Assembly (NCBI RefSeq): GCF_019104725.1
Contig: NZ_JAHRXF010000033.1
Location: 1-64,000, forward strand
Direction: 5' to 3'
Length of the DNA stretch: 64,000 nt
DNA from: Streptomyces corallincola
GTDB lineage: Bacteria; Actinomycetota; Actinomycetes; Streptomycetales; Streptomycetaceae
A model generated the notes under the pieces. That model did no database searches and had not been told where the DNA came from. It saw nothing but the letters and a program-made list of their open reading frames with translations. Shown one piece after another: positions 24,011 to 32,643 of the stretch (within the stretch, counting starts at the first letter, position 1; each line of letters begins with the position of its first letter). Both the position numbers and the translations under genes were made by a program.

Positions 24011-24733
24011 TCAGACGGCGAGGCGCTGGCCGGGCACGATCAGGTCGGGATCGCCCCCGATGACGGCCTTGTTGGCGGCGTAGACACGCTGCCAGGTGGT
24101 GCCGTGGCGCTGGGCGATGGTGCTCAGGGTGTCGCCGTGGCGCACGGTGTAGTTGGCACCCGGTGTGGCGAGGGGGCGCTGGTGCGCCGGGGCGGGTGCC
24201 GGGGCCGGGGAGCGCCGGGCCTCGGGCGAGGGCGCCCGGTGGCGCGGGGCGGGCGCGGGCCGGGACTCGGACCTGGGCGCCGACTTCGTCGTCGGCGCGC
24301 CGCCGGTGGAGCCGTGGTGGACCGAGGCGGTCTCGGGAGCGGAACCGGCGGCTCCGGCGCGCCCCGAGCAGACCGGCCAGGCACCCCAGCCCTGGGCGCC
24401 CTGGACCTTGGTGGCGACGGCGATCTGCGCGCTCCGGGAGGCCCGGTCGGCGGTCGGGGCGTAGGCGGTGCCGCCGTACGCGCGCCAGGTACCGGCGGAG
24501 AACTGGAGCCCGCCGTAGTAGCCGTTGCCGGTGTTGATGTGCCAGTTGCCGCCGCTCTCGCACTGGGCGATGCGGTCCCAGACCCCATTGTCCGCGGCGG
24601 CGGCGTCGCCGGTCGCGGCGAGCAGTCCCAGCGGGGCCAGCAGTGCGGCTCCGGCGAGGACGGCCGCCGTACGGCCCTTGCGGGCGCTGTCACGGCGGAC
24701 GGTGTCACGGCTGGTATCGGCACACTCGGACAT
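24011..24733 (-). CDS. resuscitation-promoting factor (Rpf transglycosylase plus LysM)
   Basis: This 240-residue secreted protein has a signal peptide (about 1-47, ending GDAAAA). The Rpf domain (about 48-125) shows VWDRIAQCESGGNWHINTGNGYYGGLQFSAGTWR with the catalytic glutamate after the cysteine, and a late WGAWPVC cysteine. A Pro/Ala linker leads to a LysM (about 193-240, NYTVRHGDTLSTIAQRHGTTWQRVYAANK). It cuts peptidoglycan at the wall and promotes germination. The ribosome site is GAAGGAG, 4 nt from the ATG. Confidence 0.92.
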   Translation of the reverse strand: MSECADTSRDTVRRDSARKGRTAAVLAGAALLAPLGLLAATGDAAAADNGVWDRIAQCESGGNWHINTGNGYYGGLQFSAGTWRAYGGTAYAPTADRASRSAQIAVATKVQGAQGWGAWPVCSGRAGAAGSAPETASVHHGSTGGAPTTKSAPRSESRPAPAPRHRAPSPEARRSPAPAPAPAHQRPLATPGANYTVRHGDTLSTIAQRHGTTWQRVYAANKAVIGGDPDLIVPGQRLAV

Positions 24734-24743
24734 GTAACTCCTT

Positions 24744-24940
24744 CTCGACGTACCCGGGGGTTCCCCCTGCGAGCGGGACGCGGTCCACCACGCGGTCGCG
24801 CGGCCTCCCGTGCCCACCCCGTCCGCCTCCGCCGGACCGGCGGTGGTGCTGCCGGTGCCGGACGGCGGACGTCCCTGGGCGGTGCTCTGTGCACACGGCG
24901 GAGGAATGTATGGAGGAGATGTGCCCGGCCGCAACCAACT
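24744..24940 (-). ncRNA. candidate ydaO (c-di-AMP) riboswitch leader
   Basis: On the minus strand, a GGGGGAACCCCCGGG stretch (complement of about 24752-24766) lies just before the rpf ribosome site. It resembles the conserved 3' part of ydaO/c-di-AMP riboswitches, which are known to precede rpf genes in Streptomyces. An upstream GC-rich region with CCGCCG and several paired segments could supply the rest. I could not fold it, so the identity is tentative. Confidence 0.4.
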
Positions 24941-24965
24941 CCCCTTCTTGCCAGGCCAGTTCATG

Positions 24966-24980
24966 GTTACCCTAGGTAAC
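24966..24980. promoter_or_regulatory. palindrome upstream of the rpf gene
   Basis: GTTACC-CTA-GGTAAC is a perfect 6-bp-arm palindrome containing CTAG, about 233 bp upstream of the rpf start and just upstream of the proposed leader. It may be a regulator binding site at the promoter. Confidence 0.5.
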
Positions 24981-25278
24981 AACCAATTCCGGCCAGCCCT
25001 TTCATCACCTGATGTCACGTTTTTTCGGTCAAGAGGTGACGTGGACTGTGACGCGGTTCACCCGTTCAAGTTCCTTGACTCCGCAGGTGATTGACGGAGA
25101 GTGGTGAATTCCGGACGCGCGGTGACCCTGTGCGCTGGTTGGTTCGATTCCGTTCCCCCGAGGGCGTGACCACCACCACAGCACGCCCGTTGTCCTCTTC
25201 ATGAGCCCGCGACGTTCTCGGGCTCTGGACCGGGACCCGCCCGGCCCCCGCCACGCACCGCATCCCGAGGGAGCCACC
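24981..25278. other. intergenic stretch between the rpf and SseB-like genes
   Basis: The divergent region is AT-richer and contains CATCA-CC-TGATG (25003-25014) and GAGGGA as the ribosome site of the SseB-like gene. No gene seen. Confidence 0.4.
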
Positions 25279-26064
25279 GTGCCGCGCATGCTCGACGTCA
25301 GCGACGCCGTACGCGCCGAGATCGGCGACGAAGAAGCCGACCGGCTGCTCGCCGGAGAGAACGCTCCGGGCAGCTACGACTGCACCTCCTGCCGCACTCC
25401 GGGCGACTCCGGGCAGGAACGCACCAGCACCGTCCTGTTCGTCGGCGACGAGACCGCCGTCCTCGCCTTCGCCCACGCCGGGTGCCTGCCCTCCCAGGTC
25501 GTCCAGGTCACCGACGAGCAGCTGCGCGGCGCCGTCCGCTCCATCGGCGGCGACATCGGGGGCGAGGGGGGCCCGGCGGGCGCCGCGCCCGAGCAGGCCG
25601 TGCTCGGGGTCACCAGCGGACTGGTGCTGATCGAGGGCGAGTTGCACCCCGCGCTGGTGGTCGAGCCGACCGCGCCCATCGTGCGCCCCGGCTCCACCGG
25701 CATCGGCGACGACTTCCTGCCCCTCCTCATCGAGCAGGGCTTCATGCCGCTGACCGAGCTGGCCTCGGTGCCGCCGGTGCTGCACGGCTGGTCGGTGCTG
25801 CTGGCGGTCGGCCAGCTGCACGCGGTGCTCCAGCCCGCCGCCAACGGCGGCCAGCCGGTGGCCTGGTGGCAGGCGCACCAGCCGCTCCAGGTCACCGACG
25901 GCTGGCGGGCCGCCGCCAACAAGCACCAGCAGGTGCTGATGTTCGCGGCCCCCGTCGGCTCGGTCGGCCGCCAGCCGCGCGAGGACCTGCTGCGGGACGC
26001 CATCGACAAGGCGGCGGCCGGTGGCAAGCTGGTCGCGGCGGCGCTGCCGCTCGCGGGCACCTGA
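25279..26064 (+). CDS. SseB-like conserved protein
   Basis: This 261-residue protein has DDFLPLLIEQGFMPLTELASVPP, VLLAVGQLHAVLQPAANGG and PVAWWQAHQPLQVTDGWRAAANKHQQVLMF, which fit the SseB-related hypothetical proteins of actinomycetes. The first half has two possibly metal-linked cysteines in DCTSCRTP. Its function is unknown. GAGGGA 6 nt before GTG supports this start over the internal ATG. It lies upstream of the small gene at 26169 and the der cluster. Confidence 0.75.
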   Translation: MPRMLDVSDAVRAEIGDEEADRLLAGENAPGSYDCTSCRTPGDSGQERTSTVLFVGDETAVLAFAHAGCLPSQVVQVTDEQLRGAVRSIGGDIGGEGGPAGAAPEQAVLGVTSGLVLIEGELHPALVVEPTAPIVRPGSTGIGDDFLPLLIEQGFMPLTELASVPPVLHGWSVLLAVGQLHAVLQPAANGGQPVAWWQAHQPLQVTDGWRAAANKHQQVLMFAAPVGSVGRQPREDLLRDAIDKAAAGGKLVAAALPLAGT

Positions 26065-26168
26065 TCCCACCGCGCCGCGGCCACGGCCCGCCGCACCCCC
26101 TCCCCCGGCGGGCCGTGCCCGGCGGGGGTCCCGCGCATCCCTTTGCGGCCCCGGTCGTTTGGAGAGGT

Positions 26169-26552
26169 GTGCACCCATACGACACCCCCCGCCGGTCCGC
26201 CTACCCCTCCGTCCCGTCCGCGCGCGCGGGCCAGGAGGGGCCGGGCGCGACCTCGGCCACGCCGATCTTCGACACGCTCTACGCGGAGTGGGGCAAGACC
26301 TTCCGTACGCTGCCGGGCGACCGCAGCGGCGAGGAGGAACTGGAGTTCAGCGCCTTCGGCAGCGCCCCGCACAGCACGGGGTCGTACCGCGCGAACTCCT
26401 ACAGCGCCTACAGCGCGGGGGCGTACAGCGCCCGCAACGGCGGCCAGCAGCAGCCGCAGTGGCAACGGGTGGGCACGCTGGGGCGGCCGTCGGAGTCCGG
26501 TTCGCACTACGTCCCGGCGGCACTCCCGCCCGCACCCCGCCGGGGCGCCTGA
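26169..26552 (+). CDS. conserved small hypothetical protein
   Basis: This 127-residue protein starts HPYDTPRRSAYPSVP. It holds SATPIFDTLYAEWGKTFRTLPGDRSGEEELEFSAFGS and a Tyr/Ser-rich middle, YRANSYSAYSAGAYSARNGGQQQPQWQRVG. It has no signal or membrane segment and looks disordered. Codon positions suit a coding frame. GGAGAG is very near the GTG start, so the exact start is uncertain. I know no function. A hairpin follows the stop codon. Confidence 0.65.
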   Translation: MHPYDTPRRSAYPSVPSARAGQEGPGATSATPIFDTLYAEWGKTFRTLPGDRSGEEELEFSAFGSAPHSTGSYRANSYSAYSAGAYSARNGGQQQPQWQRVGTLGRPSESGSHYVPAALPPAPRRGA

Positions 26553-26583
26553 ACCGCCGCGCACCGAACACCCCGAACACACG

Positions 26584-26618
26584 GCGGGGCGGCCCCCGTT
26601 GACCGGAGGCCGCCCCGC
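26584..26618. terminator. bidirectional hairpin terminator
   Basis: An 11-bp stem (26584-26594 with 26608-26618) lies between the convergent small gene and der, downstream of both stop codons. Confidence 0.7.
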
Positions 26619-26632
26619 ACGCCGTACGACGG

Positions 26633-28123
26633 CTACTTCTTCTTGGCGCCCTTCGCGCCGCGCTTCTCGCGGACCCGGACCGAGATGTGGATCGGGGTGC
26701 CCGCGAAGCCGAACTCCTCGCGCAGCCGGCGCTCGATGAAGCGCCGGTAGCCCGCCTCGATGAAGCCGGAGGCGAACAGCACGAACCGGGGCGGCTTGGT
26801 GCCCGCCTGGGTTCCGAACAGGATGCGGGGCTGCTTGCCGCCCCGGACCGGGTGCGGGTGGGCCGAGACCAGCTCACCGAGGAAGGCGTTCAGACGGCCG
26901 GTCGGGACCCGGGTCTCCCAGCCGTCCAGCGCGGTCTCGATGGCCGGGACCAGCTTCTCCATGTGCCGCCCGGTACGCGCCGAGACGTTGACCCGGGGAG
27001 CCCAGGCGACCTGGGCCAGCTCGGTCTCGATCTCCCGCTCCAGGTAGTAGCGGCGCTCCTCGTCGAGGGTGTCCCACTTGTTGAAGGCGAGGACGACCGC
27101 GCGGCCCGCATCGACGGCCATCGTGACGATCCGCTGGTCCTGCACCGAGATGTTCTCCGAGGCGTCCAGCAGGATGACCGCCACCTCGGCCTTCTCCACG
27201 GCGGCGGCGGTGCGCAGCGAGGCGTAGTAGTCGGCGCCCTGCTGGAGGTGGACCCGCTTGCGGATGCCCGCGGTGTCCACGAACTTCCAGGTGACACCGC
27301 CGAGTTCGATCAGCTCGTCCACCGGGTCGCGGGTGGTGCCGGCCATCTCGTTGACGACGACGCGCTCCTCACCGGCCACCTTGTTCAGCAGCGAGGACTT
27401 GCCGACGTTCGGGCGGCCGATGAGCGCGATCCGGCGGGGTCCGCCGACCGCGGTGCCGAAGGACTGCTCGGGCGCCTCGGGCAGCGCCTCCAGGACGGAG
27501 TCCAGCATGTCGCCGGTGCCGCGCCCGTGCAGCGCGGAGACGGGGTGCGGCTCACCGAGGCCGAGGGCCCACAGATACGTCGCGTCGGCCTCGCCGCTCG
27601 GGCCGTCCACCTTGTTGGCGCACAGCACGACCGGCTTGCCCGCCTTGCGGAGCAGCCGGACCACGGCCTCGTCGGTGTCGGTGGCGCCGACCTTGGCGTC
27701 CACCACGAAGACGACCGCGTCGGCCGCCTCGATGGCGTACTCGGCCTGCGCGGCGACCGAGGCGTCGATGCCGAGGACGTCCTGCTCCCAGCCTCCGGTG
27801 TCCACGACCTTGAAGCGGCGGCCCGCCCACTCGGCCTCGTAGGTGACGCGGTCACGGGTGACGCCGGGCTTGTCCTCGACCACGGCCTCACGGCGGCCGA
27901 TGATGCGGTTCACCAGCGTGGACTTGCCGACGTTGGGGCGGCCGACGACGGCGAGGACGGGCAGCGGGCCGTGACCGGCCGCCTCGATGGCACCCTCGAC
28001 GTCCTCCGCGTCGAAGCCCTCCTCGGCGGCCAGCTCCATGAACTCCGCGTACTCGGCGTCGCCGAGGGCCCCGTGCTCGTACTCGTGGTCGGCCGAGCCG
28101 CCGGGCTCGATGTGGTCGTTCAT
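26633..28123 (-). CDS. der: ribosome-associated GTPase Der (EngA)
   Basis: This 496-residue protein has two tandem GTPase domains, a Der hallmark. The first G1 is GRPNVGKST (residues 61-69) with NKVD as G4. The second G1 is GRPNVGKSS (about 235) with NKWD. The C-terminal KH-like domain contains PRFVLFASGFIEAGYRRFIERRLREEFGFAGTPIHISVRVR, ending in GAKGAKKK. It helps 50S ribosome assembly. The N-terminal ~50 residues are an acidic extension. It lies downstream of plsC in a leftward cluster. Confidence 0.95.
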   Translation of the reverse strand: MNDHIEPGGSADHEYEHGALGDAEYAEFMELAAEEGFDAEDVEGAIEAAGHGPLPVLAVVGRPNVGKSTLVNRIIGRREAVVEDKPGVTRDRVTYEAEWAGRRFKVVDTGGWEQDVLGIDASVAAQAEYAIEAADAVVFVVDAKVGATDTDEAVVRLLRKAGKPVVLCANKVDGPSGEADATYLWALGLGEPHPVSALHGRGTGDMLDSVLEALPEAPEQSFGTAVGGPRRIALIGRPNVGKSSLLNKVAGEERVVVNEMAGTTRDPVDELIELGGVTWKFVDTAGIRKRVHLQQGADYYASLRTAAAVEKAEVAVILLDASENISVQDQRIVTMAVDAGRAVVLAFNKWDTLDEERRYYLEREIETELAQVAWAPRVNVSARTGRHMEKLVPAIETALDGWETRVPTGRLNAFLGELVSAHPHPVRGGKQPRILFGTQAGTKPPRFVLFASGFIEAGYRRFIERRLREEFGFAGTPIHISVRVREKRGAKGAKKK

Positions 28124-28185
28124 GACGTGCGTACCTCGTCGTTCATCGTGGTGATCGGTGGAGCGTTCCCAGTGGGGAAGGTCCA

Positions 28186-28878
28186 CTACTCGAGTGTGGC
28201 CCGGCGCCCGGTCAGGCGCCTGGCGTTTTCCAGGTGGTCGGTGAGCTGCTTCCGGATGCGCGCCGTCGCCTCGTCCAGCGCGGCCCGCGTCCGCCGTCCG
28301 CTGCCGTCGCCCGCGTCGAACGGGTCGCCGAAGACCACGTCGATCCGGGAGCGCAGCGGAGGCAGTGCCTTCACCAGCCGCCCGCCCTCCCCGGCGCTGC
28401 CCAGGACGGCGACCGGCACGACCGGCGCGCCGCTGCGCACCGCGAAGTAGGCGAGCCCGGCGCGCAGCGCGGCGAAGTCGCCCTCACCGCGGGTGCCCTC
28501 GGGGAAGATGCCCAGCACACCGCCCTGCTCCAGGGTGCCGAGCGCGCGGGTGATCGCGGTGCGGTCGGCGGCGGTGCGGTCCACCTCGATCTGGCCGATC
28601 CCGGTGAGGAAGGCGTCCAGCGGGCCGGTGAACGCCTCCTTCTTGATCAGGAAGTGGGTGGGCCGGGGCGCCACGCCCATGACCATCGGGCCGTCTATGT
28701 TGTGGGAATGGTTCACCGCGAGGATGACCGGGCCGCTCGCGGGCACCTTCCAGGCGCCGAGCACCCGCGGTCGCCACAGGCCGTACATCAGACCGACGCC
28801 GATGCGCCGCCCGACCTCGGCGCCCCGCTCGGAGGGCAGCTCGGCCCCGGCGGTCGTCCGGGCGGGGGCGGGGGTCAC
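28186..28878 (-). CDS. 1-acylglycerol-3-phosphate acyltransferase (PlsC-type)
   Basis: This 230-residue protein has the acyltransferase motif NHSHNID (histidine 57, aspartate 62) and the second motif FPEGTRGEGDF. GAPVVPVAVLGS is the third. It should add an acyl chain to lysophosphatidate in phospholipid synthesis at the membrane. Its GTG overlaps the cmk stop by 4 nt (GTGA), so it is translated with cmk. Confidence 0.9.
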   Translation of the reverse strand: MTPAPARTTAGAELPSERGAEVGRRIGVGLMYGLWRPRVLGAWKVPASGPVILAVNHSHNIDGPMVMGVAPRPTHFLIKKEAFTGPLDAFLTGIGQIEVDRTAADRTAITRALGTLEQGGVLGIFPEGTRGEGDFAALRAGLAYFAVRSGAPVVPVAVLGSAGEGGRLVKALPPLRSRIDVVFGDPFDAGDGSGRRTRAALDEATARIRKQLTDHLENARRLTGRRATLE

Positions 28879-29564
28879 TTACCGGCCCGCTTCTCCTCGA
28901 CCAGGGTGACGACACACTCGATCACCTGGGCGAGGGTCAGCTCGGTGGTGTCCACCTCGACCGCGTCACCGGCCTTGGCCAGCGGGGAGGTCTTGCGGCT
29001 GGAGTCGGCGGCGTCCCGCCGGATCAGCGCCTCACGGGTGGCGTTGACGTCGGCACCCTTCAGCTCGCCGCTGCGGCGGGCGGCGCGGGCCTCCGGGGAG
29101 GCGGTGAGGAAGATCTTCAGATCGGCGTCCGGCAGCACGGTCGTACCGATGTCCCGGCCCTCGACGACGATGCCACCGGCTCCGGCGGCGATGGTGCGCT
29201 GGAGCTCGGTGATCCGGGTGCGCACCTCGGGGACCGCGCTGACCGCGCTGACCTTGGAGGTGACCTCCTGGGTGCGGATCGGGGCGGCGACGTCCACGCC
29301 GTCCACGGAGATCGCCGGGGCGGACGGGTCGGTGCCGGAGACGATCTCCGGCTTGCCCGCCACGGCCGCTATGGCGGTCGGGTCGGTGAGGTCGATGCCG
29401 TTGGCCACCATCCACCAGGTGATGGCGCGGTACTGGGCGCCGGTGTCCAGGTAGCTCAGCCCCAGGTGGGCGGCGACGGCCCTGGACGTGCTCGACTTGC
29501 CCGTGCCGGAGGGGCCGTCGATCGCTACGACGACGGGCTTGGCGGTCGGGGCGCCGTTTTCCAC
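28875..29564 (-). CDS. cmk: cytidylate kinase
   Basis: This 229-residue protein has a P-loop GPSGTGKSS near residue 17 and motifs of CMP kinase: LGLSYLDTGAQYRAITW, VVEGRDIGTTVLPDADLKIFLTASPEARAARR and ALIRRDAADSSRKTSPL. It phosphorylates CMP or dCMP. GTG start at VENGAPTAKP. It overlaps plsC by 4 nt and is 231 bp downstream of tyrA, so it may have its own promoter. Confidence 0.94.
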   Translation of the reverse strand: MENGAPTAKPVVVAIDGPSGTGKSSTSRAVAAHLGLSYLDTGAQYRAITWWMVANGIDLTDPTAIAAVAGKPEIVSGTDPSAPAISVDGVDVAAPIRTQEVTSKVSAVSAVPEVRTRITELQRTIAAGAGGIVVEGRDIGTTVLPDADLKIFLTASPEARAARRSGELKGADVNATREALIRRDAADSSRKTSPLAKAGDAVEVDTTELTLAQVIECVVTLVEEKRAGK

Positions 29565-29666
29565 GGGGGGACACCTTCCTGGTGCGGTGCGGGGTGCGGG
29601 GAGCGAGTGCGCCCCGCACAAGGTTACTGGGTTCGGGTGACCCGGAAGGACGGCAGTCCTCCCCGG

Positions 29667-29768
29667 CCACCCCGCACCCCGGCACACCCCGCTCCCCCGG
29701 CACACCGCGTACCTCGGCACACCCCGCACCCGGCCACCCGGCACGCCCCGCACCCGCCCGCCGGGGCG
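29667..29768. repeat. imperfect CGGCACACC-type short repeat
   Basis: Between tyrA and cmk a roughly 100-bp stretch repeats a motif of the type CCCCGGCACACCCCGCAC with variants. It is non-coding low-complexity DNA. Confidence 0.6.
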
Positions 29769-29795
29769 ACCCGTGCCGCCGCGCCGTGCCCCCTC

Positions 29796-30890
29796 CTACT
29801 GCCGCAGCGCCCAGCCCCGCTCGCGCAGCGCCTCCTTCAGGAGCGGGGCGGCCTTCGGCTCGACCACCAGCTGCACCAGGCCCGCCTGCTGTCCGGCGGC
29901 GTGCTCGATGCGTACGTCCTCGACGTTGATCCCGGCGCGGTCGGCGTCCGCGAAGATCCGGGCGAGCTGGCCGGGCTGGTCGTCGATGAGGACGACGACG
30001 GCCTCGTACGCGCGCGGGGCGCTGCCGTGCTTGCCGGGCACCCGCACCTGGCCCGCGTTGCCGCGCCGGAGCACGTCGGCGACGCCCTGGCCGCCGGTAC
30101 GGCGCTCGTCCTGGTCGGCGGACTGGAGCGCGCGGAGGGCGCGGACCGTCTCGTCGAGGTCGGCGGAGAGATCCGCGAGGATGTCCGCGACCGGGCCGGG
30201 GTTGGCGGAGAGGATGTCGATCCACATCCGCGGGTCGGAGGCGGCGATCCGGGTCACGTCCCGGATGCCCTGCCCGCACAGCCGTACGGCGGCCTCCTCG
30301 GCGTGCTCCAGGCGGGCGGCGACCATGCTGGACACCAGCTGGGGCATGTGGGAGACGAGGGCGACGGCACGGTCGTGGGCGACGGCGTCCATGACGACGG
30401 GGACGGCCCGGCAGTGCGAGACGAGTTCCAGGGCGAGGTTCAGCACCTCGGTGTCGGTGTCCCGGGTCGGGGTGAGCACCCAGGGGCGGCCCTCGAAGAG
30501 GTCGGCGGTGGCGGCCAGCGGGCCGGACTTCTCCCGGCCGGACATGGGGTGCGTGCCGAGGTACAGGGAGAGCAGGGCCGGGTCGAGGCCGCGTGCCTCC
30601 AGTTCGCGGCGCGGGCCGCCCTTGACGCTGGCCACGTCGAGGTAGCCGCGGGCCAGTCCGCGTTCCATCGCGTCCGCGAGGACGGCGGCCACGTGCGCGG
30701 GCGGCGCGGCGATCACGGCGAGGTCCACCGGCCCCTCGGGCGGCGCCCCGGTGCCCGCGCCCAGCGCGGCGGCGGTCCTGGCCTGCTCGGGGTCGTGGTC
30801 GTCCAGGTGGACGGTGACCCCGCGCGAGGTCAGGGCCAGCGCGGCGGAGGTGCCGATCAGACCGGTGCCGATGACGAGTGCGGTCCTCAC
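29796..30890 (-). CDS. tyrA: prephenate dehydrogenase
   Basis: This 364-residue enzyme has a Rossmann N-terminus VIGTGLIGTSAALALTSRG, a conserved THPMSGREKSGP around residue 113, and an ACT domain at the C-terminus (VVVLIDDQPGQLARIFADADRAGINVEDVRIEH). It converts prephenate to 4-hydroxyphenylpyruvate with NAD in tyrosine synthesis. The ACT domain likely gives feedback control. Its GTG overlaps the aroH stop by 4 nt. Confidence 0.94.
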   Translation of the reverse strand: MRTALVIGTGLIGTSAALALTSRGVTVHLDDHDPEQARTAAALGAGTGAPPEGPVDLAVIAAPPAHVAAVLADAMERGLARGYLDVASVKGGPRRELEARGLDPALLSLYLGTHPMSGREKSGPLAATADLFEGRPWVLTPTRDTDTEVLNLALELVSHCRAVPVVMDAVAHDRAVALVSHMPQLVSSMVAARLEHAEEAAVRLCGQGIRDVTRIAASDPRMWIDILSANPGPVADILADLSADLDETVRALRALQSADQDERRTGGQGVADVLRRGNAGQVRVPGKHGSAPRAYEAVVVLIDDQPGQLARIFADADRAGINVEDVRIEHAAGQQAGLVQLVVEPKAAPLLKEALRERGWALRQ

Positions 30891-31249
30891 TGGGCGATGT
30901 CCTTGCGCAGGGCGGCGGCGGCACCGAGGTAGACATGGGCGATGTCGGCGCGCGGCCGGTCGGACTCCACGTGCGCGAGGACCCGGACGGCGCGGGGCAT
31001 GGCGCCCTCGATGTCGAGTTCCTGGGCGCAGATCAGGGGCACGTCCACGATGCCGAGCTTGCGGGCGGCGGCGGCCGGGAAGTCGCTGTGCAGATCGGGG
31101 GTGGCGGTGAACCAGATGCTGATCAGGTCGTCCGGGGTGAGCGCGTTGCGCTCCAGTACGGCGGTGAGCAGCGCACCCACCCGCTCGTCCATGTGACCGG
31201 CCTCGTCCCGTTCCAGTTGGACGGCTCCCCGGACCGCTCGTACCGCCAC
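30887..31249 (-). CDS. aroH: chorismate mutase, AroH class
   Basis: This 120-residue protein matches the AroH-type monofunctional chorismate mutase: VRAVRGAVQLERDEAGHMDERVGALLTAVLERN, FTATPDLHSDFPAAAARKLG and a late AHVYLGAAAALR. It makes prephenate, the tyrA substrate, which is encoded next and translationally coupled. The active-site arginine and glutamate positions look present. GTG start. Confidence 0.93.
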   Translation of the reverse strand: MAVRAVRGAVQLERDEAGHMDERVGALLTAVLERNALTPDDLISIWFTATPDLHSDFPAAAARKLGIVDVPLICAQELDIEGAMPRAVRVLAHVESDRPRADIAHVYLGAAAALRKDIAQ

Positions 31250-31446
31250 GGCGCTGCTCCTCGCTGACTCGGTTGCGCGGACTGCTGTTCCGCTGCTGCT
31301 GGTCCGTCCAGCCTAGTCAGCCCGCGCGGGACGGGCGCGCGCCGCCCGCGTTGCGAGACCGGGGGCGCCCCGGATGCGACCATGTGCCGGATCGCGGGCT
31401 TATCCGCCCTTTTCCGCGCTTTCGCGCACGTTCCGGGAGTGACGAC

Positions 31447-31911
31447 ATGACCTACAGCACGACCCGTCGCGCGGCCCTCGCCACCGGCGCCGCGGCGCTC
31501 GCCGTCTCCTGCGGCACCAACAACGGCGGCGGAGGCGGGGGCAGTTCCACGCCCCCCGGCACGTCCTCCGGCACGCCCTCCGCAGCGTCCTCCGCCGCAC
31601 CTCCCGCCACGTCCTCGGGCAAGGGCACCGACCTCGGGGCGACCGCCGACATCCCGGTGGGCGGCGGCAAGGTGTTCAAGGACGAGAAGGTCGTGGTGAC
31701 GCAGCCCGCGAAGGGCGAGTTCAAGGCCTTCTCCGCGGTCTGCACGCACCAGGGCTGCCTGGTGGACAAGGTCGCGGACGGCACCATCGACTGCCCGTGC
31801 CACGGCAGCCGGTTCAGCGCGACGGACGGTGCGGTGGAGCACGGTCCGGCGACCAGGCCGCTCCCCGCCAGGACGATCACGGTGGAGGGAAATTCCGTCC
31901 GCCTCCTCTGA
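31447..31911 (+). CDS. Rieske 2Fe-2S lipoprotein
   Basis: This 154-residue protein has a twin-arginine-like N-terminus STTRRAALATG and a lipobox-like AVSC near residue 21, so it is probably a Tat-exported lipoprotein. A Gly/Ser/Pro linker leads to the Rieske domain, with CTHQGC and CPCHGS binding a 2Fe-2S cluster. It has no cytochrome partner here. Its role may be electron transfer at the outer membrane face. Confidence 0.85.
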   Translation: MTYSTTRRAALATGAAALAVSCGTNNGGGGGGSSTPPGTSSGTPSAASSAAPPATSSGKGTDLGATADIPVGGGKVFKDEKVVVTQPAKGEFKAFSAVCTHQGCLVDKVADGTIDCPCHGSRFSATDGAVEHGPATRPLPARTITVEGNSVRLL

Positions 31912-31932
31912 GCGCCCGCGTACGCTCCCGGC

Positions 31933-32619
31933 ATGCGGCCCGAGGACATCGTACGCGACCACACCGTCTACTCCTGTGTCATGGGGTCGCGGGCCTTCGG
32001 CCTGGCCACGGAGGGCAGCGACACCGACCGCCGGGGTGTCTTCCTCGCCCCCGCTCCCCTGTTCTGGCGCTTCGAGAAGCCGCCGGAGCATGTGGAGGGG
32101 CCGGGCGAGGAGGAGTTCTCCTGGGAACTGGAGCGGTTCTGCGCGCTGGCGCTGCGGGCCAACCCGAACATCCTGGAGTGCCTGCACTCCCCGCTGGTGG
32201 AACGGGTGACCGACACCGGCCGCGAACTCCTCGCGCTGCGCGGCGCGTTCCTCTCCCGCCGGGTGCACACCACGTTCATCCGGTACGCGGTCGCCCAGCG
32301 CCGCAGACTGGACGCGGACGTCCGCACCACCGGTGTCCCGCGCTGGAAGCACGCCATGCATCTGCTGCGGCTGCTGGAGAGCGCCCGTGACCTGCTGCGC
32401 ACCGGGGAGCTGCGGATCGGGGTCGGGGAGAGCCGCGAGGCGCTGCTCGCGGTGAAGCGGGGCGAGGTGCCGTGGCCGGAGGTGGAGTCCCGGATGACCC
32501 GGCTCGCCGCCGAGGCGGACACGGCGCTCGACCGCACCCCGCTGCCGGACGAACCCGACCGGGCGCGGGTAGAGGACTTCCTGGTACGGGCCCGGCGGGC
32601 GTCGGTGCGGGAGCGCTGA
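31933..32619 (+). CDS. nucleotidyltransferase domain protein A
   Basis: This 228-residue protein has a DNA polymerase beta-type nucleotidyltransferase motif GSRAFGLATEGSDTD (about 17-31) with the two acidic residues spaced as S-D-x-D. A helical part follows, with AVAQRRRLDADVRTTGVPRWKHAMHLLRLLESARDLLRTGELRIGVGESREALLAVKRGEV. It faces another nucleotidyltransferase gene 25 bp away. The substrate is unknown; a nucleic acid or protein may be modified. Confidence 0.82.
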   Translation: MRPEDIVRDHTVYSCVMGSRAFGLATEGSDTDRRGVFLAPAPLFWRFEKPPEHVEGPGEEEFSWELERFCALALRANPNILECLHSPLVERVTDTGRELLALRGAFLSRRVHTTFIRYAVAQRRRLDADVRTTGVPRWKHAMHLLRLLESARDLLRTGELRIGVGESREALLAVKRGEVPWPEVESRMTRLAAEADTALDRTPLPDEPDRARVEDFLVRARRASVRER

Positions 32620-32638
32620 CCCGGTCCGCCGGACCGGG
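32620..32638. terminator. hairpin terminator between convergent nucleotidyltransferase genes
   Basis: CCCGGTCCG-C-CGGACCGGG is a near-perfect 9-bp inverted repeat right after the first gene's stop codon and just before the stop of the opposite gene. Confidence 0.7.
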
Positions 32639-32643
32639 CGGGG

